From Megaleporinus macrocephalus (taxonomy: Eukaryota > Chordata > Actinopteri > Characiformes > Anostomidae), in contig CM038716.1 of NCBI GenBank assembly GCA_021613375.1, forward strand, positions 6,402,894 through 6,466,893: a stretch of 64,000 bases of DNA, in the 5' to 3' direction. Positions 54,833 to 64,000 of this stretch are shown one piece after another. A program made the translations under genes and the position numbers. Positions within the stretch are counted from its first letter, which is position 1; each line of letters opens with the position of its first letter. The notes under the pieces are model-generated. The model made no database searches and was not told the origin of the DNA. It was given only the letters and a program-made list of their open reading frames with translations.

Positions 54833-56110
54833 TCATACACGATGGTAGATATAGAACATAGAGGAACACATAGAAAATGCTAGATATAGAACATAGAGGA
54901 ACACATAGAAGATGCCAAATATAGAACATAGAGGAACACATAGGAGATGCCAAATATAGAACATAGAGGAACACATAGAAGATGCCAAATATAGAACATA
55001 GAGGAACACATAGAAGATGCCAAATATAGAACATAGAGGAACACATAGAAGATGCCAAATATAGAACATAGAGGAACACATAGGAGATGCTAGATATAGA
55101 ACATGTGGAACAAATACAGGATGGTGAAGATAGAACATGGAGAAACACATAGAAGATGCCAAATATAGAACATAGAGGAACACATAAGAGATGCTAGATA
55201 TAGAACATAGAGGAACACATAGAAGATGCCAAATATAGAACATAGAGAAACCCATAGGAGATGCTAGATATAGAACACGTGGAACAAATACAGGATGGTG
55301 AATATAGAACATGGAGAAACACATAGAAGATGGTAGATATAAAACATGGTGGAACACATACAAAATGGTAAATATAGAACATAGAGGACAACATAGAAGA
55401 TGGTGGATATAGAACATAGAGGAACACATACAGGGTGGAAGATATAGAACATGGTGGAACATATCCAGGATGGTAAACATAGAACATGGAGAAACACATA
55501 AAGAGAGAGAAAATGTGGTACATATGGAACATGGTGGAACACACACAGATAGAGACCATGTTAGAACATGATAGAACAGGGTGGAATACATACAGGATAG
55601 TAAAATATAGTACATGCTGGAACACTTACAGAGACAGAACATGATGGAACACAAAGGATAGCAGATACAGAACATGGTGGAACACACAAGATGGTGGACA
55701 AAGGATATGGGAGAACACATAAAGTAGCAGATATAGAATGGATGGTGGATGGTGGAACATATACTGACTGGCAGGTATGGAACATGCTGGAACACATAAA
55801 GAGAGAACATGTTAGAACATGGTGGAACACATACAGGGTGGTAGATATAGAACATGGTGGAACACATACAGACAGAGACAATGATAGAACATGGTGGAAC
55901 ACATACAGGGTGGTAGATATAGAACATGGTGGAACACATACAGACAGAGACAATGATAGAACATGGTGGAACGTTTACATGATGGTAGATATAGAACATG
56001 CTAGAGCACATACAGAGAAAGAGAATGAGAGGTGAAACACATAGGACAGCAGATATAGAACATGGTGGAACCTATACATGATGGTAGACACAGAACGTGG
56101 TTAATTACAT
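54833..56110. repeat. 35-bp minisatellite
   Basis: Units of 35 bp (ATAGAACATAGAGGAACACA then TAGAAGATGCCAA), regular at 54880-55080 and divergent to the right. The minus strand has no stop in any of the three frames of the unit, so frames of 392, 143 and 130 codons appear; they are artefacts. Confidence 0.95.
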
Positions 56111-56299
56111 AGAACATGGTGCTAAACATTAAATAGGACAAAATGGAACACATACTTTTGGGTAAATGTAGATCATTTAAACATATGAGCCATCAACAAT
56201 AATCGGAGGGACCTGAAAAGGTAGATTTGTATGTGCCTAATTAAACATATTCTTAAATATAAAGTGAATAACTGAATTAAAACTGAATTAAAAGTGACA

Positions 56300-56870
56300 A
56301 GTTTTATGGTTAACTGTAATGGCTTGCATGATGAAAACGTGCTAACTTGCTAACTCTGCCTGAGGTGGGAAGATAGCCATGGCAGGGATGTTAGACTGTT
56401 CTTCACACTGGCACCCTGAAACTTCACACACATACAAGATAAAGAATTTGAGGGAATAAATTGTTTGTGTATGTGTTGAACTGTCATGCTAATCTTGTAC
56501 TATACAGCCTTTGGCAGCCTCAGAGGCTAGTGTTAGCTTAGCCAGCAGGCTAAAACATGTTTGCACACCATGACATAGGTTCAATAAGCTTAAAGGATGT
56601 CTTAAATGTGAGTCAATCGCATTTTGTGTGTTGAGCTATGCTAATCTCATTTCATAATATGGCCCTTGGAAACATCTGAGGCAAGCATTAGCTTAGCAAG
56701 TTTCACACCCTAAAATACAGATAAAATATCCACAAGTTTAGAGATTAAATACTCGAATCTGAGCAGCTGAGTGAGGTTGCAGTGCCGCAAAAAAGAATAT
56801 AACCTGTTCTGTAATGTGTTGAAGTAAGTTAGCCTGCTAAGCTATTTTTAGCATAATCAGCTCAACTTTG
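56300..56870. repeat. Diverged tandem repeat of about 170-190 bp
   Basis: Three partial copies sharing GTGTTGAACTGTCATGCTAA, AGCTTAGCCAGCAGGCTAA-type and TTTCACACC words. Confidence 0.55.
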
Positions 56871-57385
56871 GTTTTCTTAGTAATGCTTAGCATTTGGCAA
56901 TGGTTTGATTATGGTTTAACATATGATAGCAGACTCTGTACACTGGACATACAAAGATTCTACTTCACAAGCAACTCCTCAACAGACACCCACAAGATTT
57001 CCTGTTCCTGGTATGTGAGTGTAGACAGAAGTACATCTGGGTGGAGCCTTCCTACAACAGTTGTTTATTCCACATTGCTGGCCATTGTTTCCCACAACAT
57101 CTATAAATCATTGCCTGGATGACTCAACACATCAACATACTTTTAACTACAGTAACACTATCAGCTCCAGCAGTCAGAGTTCATTTATCCACTCCTCTTC
57201 CATAAGACAAAGGGAGCGAAAGAAAGGCTCTGTTTGGGTGAGATGTCCAGTCGTCTGAAACTTGGAGCCAGAATCAATATCCACCGTCAGCAGCACCACA
57301 GCGTCTATACAACTTAGGTTACGCCTACACACACACGATATGTCCGTTCTGTTCACCAAAAGCTCTAATGCACATATATGCCCTC
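56871..57385. other. Intronic DNA with no recognised feature
   Basis: Single-copy-looking sequence with short ORFs on both strands and no motif. Confidence 0.55.
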
Positions 57386-57389
57386 AGAC

Positions 57390-60300
57390 TGTACAGCAAA
57401 TGGCTATAACAGTGTAACAGTCAGCTTCAGCCCTGTAACAGTGCAACAGTCAGGTTCAACTCGTAACAGTGCAACAGTCAGGTTCAGTTCTGTAACAGTG
57501 CAACTGTAACAAAACAATATAATCAGCTTTTTAATAGAGTAACAGTCAGGTTGGGTTCTGTAACAGTATATTGGTTATGTTTGTTCCTGTAATAGTGTAA
57601 GAGTCAGATTGGCTTCTGCAACAGTGTAACAGTCAGGCTTAGCTCTGTAACAGAGTAACAGTTATATTCAGCTCTATAACAATGTAACAGTCGTGTTCGG
57701 TCAGGTTCTGCCTTGTAACAGTGTAACACTCAGTGTGACACACTGAGCTTTCTACCAGTGTAACAATCAGGTTCAGCTCTGTAACTACATAAACATCATT
57801 CTAACTAATTCTAACTAATTTGTAGTCCAATCAGTTCTGTAACATCATAGCACTATCATAGTCAGGTTTAACTTTAATAGTGTAACCGTCCAGCTATGTA
57901 ACGGCACTGTTAGCCCTACAACACTGTCAAAGTCAGATCATGCTTTAGCTCTCTAACTGTAAAATGGTCAAGCTCAGTTCCGTGACACCATAACACCATT
58001 ATGAACAGGATCTCTCTCTATCACTCTATAACCCAGGATCTCTCTCTCAACTCTATAACCCTGTAACAGTCAGGTACATCCCTGTAACAACATAACTCTA
58101 ACAGCAGTGTAACTCTAACTGTAGCAGACAAATCAGTTCTCTACACCATGACAGTCATGTTTAGCTCTGTACCAGTCTAACAGTCAGGTTTAGCTCTGTG
58201 CCAGTGTAACAGTCATGTTTAGCTCTGTACCAGTCTAACAGTCAGGTTTAGCTCTGTACCAGTGTAACAGTCATGTTTAGCTCTGTACCAGTCTAACAGT
58301 CAGGTTTAGCTCTGTACCAGTGTAACAGTTATGTTCAGCTTTGTAACAGTGTAACAGTCAGGTTTAGCTCTGTACCAGTGTAACAGTCAGGTTTAGCTCT
58401 GTACCAGTGTAACAGTCATGTTTAGCTCTGTACCAGTGTAACAGTCAGGTTCAGCTCTGTACCAGTGTAACAGTCATGTTTAGCTCTGTACCAGTGTAAC
58501 AGTCAGGTTCAGCTCTGTACCAGTGTAACAGTCAGGTTTAGCTCTGTACCAGTGTAACAGTCAGGTTTAGCTCTGTACCAGTGTAACAGTTATGTTCAGC
58601 TCTGTAAAAGTGTAAAAATCAGGTTTAGCTATGTACCAGTGTAACAGTCATGTTTAGCTCTGTACCAGTCTAACAGTCAGGTCTAGCTCTGTACCAGTGT
58701 AACAGTCAGGTTTAGCTCTGTACCAGTGTAACAGTCATGTTTAGCTCTGTACCAGTGTAACAGTCAGGTTTAGCTCTGTACCAGTGTAACAGTCAGGTTT
58801 AGCTATGTACCAGTGTAACAGTCAGGTCTAGCTCTGTACCAGTGTAACAGTCAGGTCTAGCTCTGTACCAGTGTAACAGTCAGGTTTAGCTCTGTACCAG
58901 TGTAACAGTCATGTTTAGCTCTGTACCAGTGTAACAGTCAGGTTTAGCTCTGTGCCAGTGTAACAGTCAGGTCTAGCTCTGTACCAGTGTAACAGTCAGG
59001 TCTAGCTCTGTACCAGTGTAACAGTCAGGTTTAGCTCTGTACCAGTGTAACAGTCATGTTTAGCTCTGTACCAGTGTAACAGTCAGGTTTAGCTCTGTGC
59101 CAGTGTAACAGTCAGGTCTAGCTCTGTACCAGTGTAACAGTCAGGTTCAGCTCTGTACCAGTGTAACAGTCAGGTTCAGCTCTGTACCAGTGTAACAGTC
59201 AGGTTTAGCTCTGTACCAGTGTAACAGTTATGTTCAGCTCTGTAACAGTGTAACAGTCAAGTTTAGCTCTGTACCAGTGTAACAGTCAGGTTCAGCTCTG
59301 TACCAGTGTAACAGTCAGGTCTAGCTCTGTACCAGTGTAACAGTCAGGTTTAGCTCTGTACCAGTGTAACAGTTATGTTCAGCTCTGTAACAGTGTAACA
59401 GTCAAGTTTAGCTCTGTACCAGTGTAACAGTCAGGTTCAGCTCTGTACCAGTGTAACAGTCAGGTTTAGCTCTGTACCAGTGTAACAGTCATGTTCAGCT
59501 CTGTACCAGTGTAACAGTCAGGTTTAGCTCTGTACCAGTCTAACAGTCAGGTTTAGCTCTGTACCAGTGTAACAGTCAGGTTCAGCTCTGTACCAGTGTA
59601 ACAGTCAGGTTTAGCTCTGTACCAGTGTAACAGTCAGGTTTAGCTCTGTACCAGTGTAACAATCAGGTTTAGCTCTGTACCAGTGTAACAGTCATGTTTA
59701 GCTCTGTACCAGTGTAACAGTCAGGTTCAGCTTTGTAACAGTGTAACAGTCAGGTTCAGCTCTGTACCAGTGTAACAGTCAGGTTTAGCTCTGTACCAGT
59801 GTAACAGTCAGGTCTAGCTCTGTACCAGTGTAACAGTCAGGTTTAGCTCTGTACCAGTGTAACAGTCATGTTCAGCTCTGTAACAGTGTAACAGTCAAGT
59901 TTAGCTCTGTACCAGTGTAACAGTCAGGTTTAGCTCTGTACCAGTGTAACAGTCAGGTCTAGCTCTGTACCAGTGTAACTGTCAGGTCTAGCTCTGTACC
60001 AGTGTAACAATCAGGTTTAGCTCTGTACCAGTTTAACAATCAGGTTTAGCTCTGTACCAGTGTAACAGTCAGGTTAAGCTCTGTACCAGTGTAACAGTCA
60101 GGTCTAGCTCTGTACCAGTGTAACAGTCAGGTTTAGCTTTGTAACAGTGTAACAATCAGGTTCAGCTCTGTACCAGTGTAACAGTCAGGTTTAGCTCTGT
60201 ACCAGTGTAACAGTAATGTTCAGCTCTGTAACAGTGTAACAGTCAAGTTTAGCTCTGTACCAGTGTAACAGTCAGGTTTAGCTCTGTACCAGTGTAACAG

Positions 60301-61460
60301 CCAGGTCTAGCTCTGTACCAGTGTAACTGTCAGGTCTAGCTCTGTACCAGAGTAACAGTCAGGTCTAGCTCTGTACCAGAGTAACAGTCAGGTTTAGCTC
60401 TGTACCAGAGTAACAGTCAGGTTTAGCTCTGTCAGAGTCAGCTCTTAAACAGTGCACCTGTGAGCTCTATAATAATGTATTGATTTATGTTCAACTACTG
60501 CTCTTAATTGTGTAACAGTCAAATTCAGTACTGTAAAAAATTAAATAGTCAAGTTTAGCTCTGTACCAACGTAAAGGCCAGGTTCAGCTCTTTAATAGTG
60601 TAACAATCAGGTTTCGTTAGGCAACAGCACCATGGTCAGATTGTGCTTCAGCCCTGCAACTCTAGGTTTAGCTCTGTAACACTGTAACGCTGTAAAAGTC
60701 AGGTACACCTGTTTAACTAAGCTATGTAACCGTGTAACACTTAGGTCTATCTCTTTAAAAGCATAGCAGGTTCAGTTCTTTAACAGTTTCACCGTCAGAT
60801 TCCCCTTCAGCTTTCAGTAGTAGAGAGTAGTAGTCAAATCAGTACTGTAACATCATAACACTACCACAGTCAGGTACACCTGTGTAACAGTTTAACAGTT
60901 AGTGTTCAGCTATGTAACTGCTTTGTTAGCCCTGTAACAGTTGTGTCACAGTCAAATTCTGCTTCAGCTCTCTAACTGTGTAGTGTGTAGTCAAGTTCAG
61001 GTCGGTGACAGCATAACACCATCATGGCCAGGTTCAACTCTGTAACAGTCAAGTTTAGCTCTGTAACAGCGTATCATTCCATTTGTAGCAGGATAGCGGC
61101 CAGGTTCAGGTCTGTAACAGTGCAAATGTCAGGTTCAGCTTTGCCACAGCATTCAGGTTCATCTGAGTCAAGCTTAGCTCCATAACACCATTGTGGTCAG
61201 CTCTGTAACAGTGTAACAGTGAAGTTCAGCTTAGTATCTCTATAATCGACATCTTCGCCTGACCATAACAGTGTAACAGCTCTGTAACAACTTAATGTTA
61301 GGTTCAGCCCTGTAACAGTGTAACCATCAGGTTTAACTGTGTAACACTACAACAGGTTCAGTTTCCGTCCTTTAACTGAGTACTGGTCACATTCAGCTTC
61401 GTAACAGCGTAACACTCTCAGTCTCAGCTTTGTAACACTGTAATATTCAGCTCTCCAACA
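57390..61460. repeat. 29-bp minisatellite, 4 kb, the largest array
   Basis: Core array at about 58150-60430, some 78 units of 29 bp: GCTCTGTACCAGTGTAACAG then TCAGGTTTA. Single-site variants (GGTTCA, GGTCTA, ATGTTTA) mark higher-order blocks. Flanks 57390-58150 and 60430-61460 hold old, irregular units with CTGTAACAGTGTAACAG. Confidence 0.97.
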
Positions 61461-61479
61461 GCATAACTGTCGAACAAAT

Positions 61480-61640
61480 GGCTGCAGCAACCGCTGCGTG
61501 TGATGATTATTAATCCTGTTATGCATCATCAACCCGGCCTTATAGAGACGTAGAGGCTGCAGCTGTGCTCTGCTGAAACATGAACCCAGACGTAACTGTC
61601 ATGTTTTCAGTGGAATCGTGACTGAAAGGAGCTGCTCACT
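61480..61640. other. Low-repeat island, candidate conserved non-coding element
   Basis: Contains GTGATGATTATTAATCCTGT and ATGCATCATCAACCCGGCC. TGATGATTATTAATCC is a PBX/homeodomain-like composite, and TTATGCATCAT is POU-like. Unrepetitive and distinct from the flanking array. No coding frame. Confidence 0.35.
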
Positions 61641-61955
61641 GAAACACAGAGAGTCTCTCTCAGCTCTACAGCGCACTTCTCATATTGGCGATGCACGTGA
61701 ATACACTAGGGCTGCGTATTGGCAGCAACTTCATGATAGCATCACAACATGATGCAACACAGAACAACCAGGCTTACAATCAGTCGATGCATTAGCTAGC
61801 TTTGACATGCTAGACATACGGTGTTGTGTTGCTGCTGCAGGTGATATGCCCTGCAAAGACGTCCCTCAATGTCAGCTCGAGGAAGCTAATGTGTTAAGGT
61901 CCTGTGAGATAAGAAGGCTGTAGTGGGTTCTCTCGCACATACGGGCCCTGCTTAA

Positions 61956-62425
61956 CCCCTTGATGCACAAGCTAAGCAAACTCCTTCTCATGCAAAACAT
62001 GGGTCAACTTGTACCTGTATGCATTTCCTATGTTTTTGTATGTACTGCTGAGTATCTATTTGGTGTATTTATTAAAATCTGTTAATTTCATTAATTAATG
62101 ATCCAAAAATCTTGTTTTTGACCTTAATTCATTATTTTAATTCTTTTTCATTTACTTCATGAACAAAAATAGTAAATATGTTCCTGACTGCAAATGTTTA
62201 CAAATGTCAACAGTTCCTTTCTGATTCCTAGTGAACATATTAGGGTTAATTTTGAGCCATGTTGTGTGTTGGTAGTGACACAAAAATATATGTTTTATTA
62301 AATAAGTAAATAATTAAACTAAAATCAGGATTTGTAATGATGGAAATTGATGGAATTCATGGAAGCTTGAATGATAAAATGAATTTATTGCAAAGATATA
62401 GAAGATAAAATCTACATTTAAAGGG
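61956..62425. mobile_element. Possible piggyBac-type MITE
   Basis: TTAA at 61952-61955 followed by CCCCTTGATGC, and at the other end GCATTT-like ACATTTAAAGGG followed by TTAA at 62426-62429. TTAA target duplication with CCCTTT-type ends is the piggyBac pattern. Interior AT-rich, non-coding. Confidence 0.45.
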
Positions 62426-62638
62426 TTAAAAGTAAGAGAATACAATGCAGGCAGTATCTGTAGTATTAATTAGTTGTTGAATAGATTCGTATGTGAAGTT
62501 TGCTGATTGGGAATGTATTCGATTGACAGATTTCCTAGAAAAGCATTGATGAGTTTCCCAAAAACAGCCTCAGTTCTATGATGTTGATTTGAAAATTGAA
62601 AAAAAAAATATATAATACATAATACAGTTACCTATACA

Positions 62639-62645
<7 letters not shown>

Positions 62646-62733
<88 letters not shown>
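62646..62733. repeat. (TA)n microsatellite
   Basis: About 43 TA units, preceded by a short GT run. Confidence 0.97.
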
Positions 62734-62736
<3 letters not shown>

Positions 62737-63084
62737 GCCATCAGATCTATATGAAGGTGTGATGTAGTCCCACGTAGAATCAATAAATAATAATAATAAA
62801 TATTCCTGAAAAACCAGATCTGGCAAGGGTTCAGCGTGATTAAAACAATAAAAGACAAAAACGTCATACATTGCCATAAAATTTTCAATGAAAATCTCCA
62901 CACATTTTTCAAAATCACCCCATAATTTAGTGTTATGGTCATTTGCCATGGTTTGGTGTGCAATGGTTGATTGTACAGGCTCTTATATAGCTGATATATT
63001 TACTAGCAAAACCACCAGTGTGTCCTACATGTGTCCTCTGAGTGTCCATATGGAATGTTTATGATGGTAAAATTGTGGAAAATA
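62734..63084. other. Intronic DNA with no recognised feature
   Basis: AT-rich sequence. Minus-strand ORFs that end in the TA repeat are not convincing. Confidence 0.55.
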
Positions 63085-63335
63085 TGAAAATAATAGGTTT
63101 TCTTTGAGGACTATTTTGCCTCACCGTGCTCCGTATGTATTCCTCCACCATGAAGGCCAAAATCTCTACAAAACTAGTACAAAAGTACGCCTCAGACATC
63201 AGACAGCGTGTTCATAGCTATTCATGTATTGACTTTCTATGCGGGAGATTTAAAGGTGGATGTCTGGTTCCATTCACTTTCACTGGGAACGACATTGAAT
63301 GGCTTTGTTTACATCTTAACCTCTTAATCATGCAG
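63085..63335 (-). repeat. Interspersed repeat family A, copy 4
   Basis: GGACTATTTTGCCTCACCGT and GGTGGATGTCTGGTTCCATT, in the same order as at 40950-41140. The plus-strand ORF at 63126-63353 lies inside this repeat. Confidence 0.78.
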
Positions 63336-63639
63336 ACAGTTTTGAAATTATAGAGACTCAAGTAAGCATTAAGAGTTAAAGTTAAATATAGAGTACTGTA
63401 TCAGAAAAAGTCAGAGAAGCCCCGTCAATGCCCCCCATGTCATTTGTTTAATGTCCAGCCAGTAAGTATAAGTTACTGATTTTTCACTGTGAGAGAAACT
63501 GATAACTAAACATGACGCAGAAGCCTTAACCACCATATCTCATATTAGATTAGTGTTTTCTACGTCCACTCCCTTCATCACAGCTTCCGTTCTTTTCAGG
63601 AGACTCACTTTCAGTTTCTCAGAGAGACTCACCTCCAAA

Positions 63640-63843
63640 GTTCAGTCTTAGAAGTTGGTTTTGCTTCTCAACATCCAAATAACTCCAAACACATGCAGTG
63701 ATGTTAAGGTTCTGGACTCAGTCTATTGTTCTGAGAATACCAGGACTTGCTTTGTTTGATGTGCCTGTATCTTCTTTTCTCAGTGAGGAGCTTCCTGAAC
63801 AGCTACACATCCTTTCAGACCCCTTGGCACTGAGGAGTGGAAG

Positions 63844-63890
<47 letters not shown>

Positions 63891-64000
63891 GGAGGTTTTC
63901 AGATCTGATGGAGCAAGAGGTTCTCCTCTCTCTCTCTTAAAGATAAAAGCTGTCAGTGCTGTTTATCTGATGGGGGACAGTGTTGTGGGTCTTCCAGGTG
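63640..64000 (-). mobile_element. Possible Tc1-like fossil, cut by the window edge
   Basis: AGTGATGTTAAGGTTCTGGA, CTGAGAATACCAGGACTTG and CAGTGAGGAGCTTCCTGAAC resemble, from memory, the minus strand of a common fish Tc1-like transposase gene. No terminal repeat is visible. A (GATA)n microsatellite of about 12 units interrupts it at 63844-63890. Confidence 0.4.

Noticed and set aside
54696..56035. Long minus-strand ORFs (up to 392 codons) rich in Cys, Met, Tyr
   Set aside because: They are translations of the 35-bp minisatellite, whose unit has no stop in any minus-strand frame.

Overview
The window is vertebrate nuclear DNA, almost certainly from a teleost fish and probably an otophysan (characin or catfish relative). 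The evidence is split coding exons with GT/AG borders, a CpG-rich first exon, and fish-type repeats: Tc1/mariner, hAT-like, tRNA-derived SINE and MITE copies plus many dinucleotide microsatellites. I see no prokaryotic gene structure, rRNA or CRISPR array.

The one gene I can identify is fgf12 (fibroblast growth factor homologous factor 1, FHF1), on the minus strand. Four consecutive coding exons are present with intact splice sites and exact phase agreement: exon 1A (23886-23688), exon 2 (20171-20061), exon 3 (9386-9283) and exon 4 (1975-1777). Together they give 204 complete codons plus one base of the A-type isoform. The last coding exon (about 38 residues in mammals) should lie to the left of base 1. 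The short B-type first exon was not seen; from the mammalian gene layout it should lie upstream, beyond 64000 or unnoticed in the right part. If so, bases 24300-64000 are mostly the first intron of the long B-type transcript.

The rest is dominated by tandem repeats. About 40% of the 64 kb, by eye, lies in at least fifteen separate minisatellite arrays with units of 20, 62, 20, 40, 56, 28, 114, 54, 143, 136, 37, about 63, 35 and 29 bp, among others. Two arrays of the same 62-bp unit lie in opposite orientation at 8296-9126 and 29560-30320 and so bracket exons 1A, 2 and 3. Exons 3 and 4 both have several hundred bases of CU-rich sequence directly upstream of their acceptors.

Between the arrays lie transposon copies: Tc1-like at 6066-6789, 18515-19961, 38075-39125 and probably 32660-33110 and 63640-64000; hAT-like at 4709-5775, 31428-32554 and 34504-35235; SINEs at 34261-34440 and 40169-40436; a MITE cluster at 17056-18442; and a TIR element at 3383-4316 with a fragment at 16110-16530. 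No transposase looks intact.

A few low-repeat islands (3105-3320, 15400-15930, 30350-30820, 43031-43450, 61480-61640) have the composition and homeodomain/octamer-like motifs expected of conserved regulatory elements. The most interesting unexplained coding signal is a minus-strand ORF at 46345-46010 with an in-frame upstream stop, a TATA-like and paired CCAAT sequences upstream, and a phase-1 GT donor that would join in frame to fgf12 exon 2. It may be an undescribed alternative first exon, a separate small gene, or chance.
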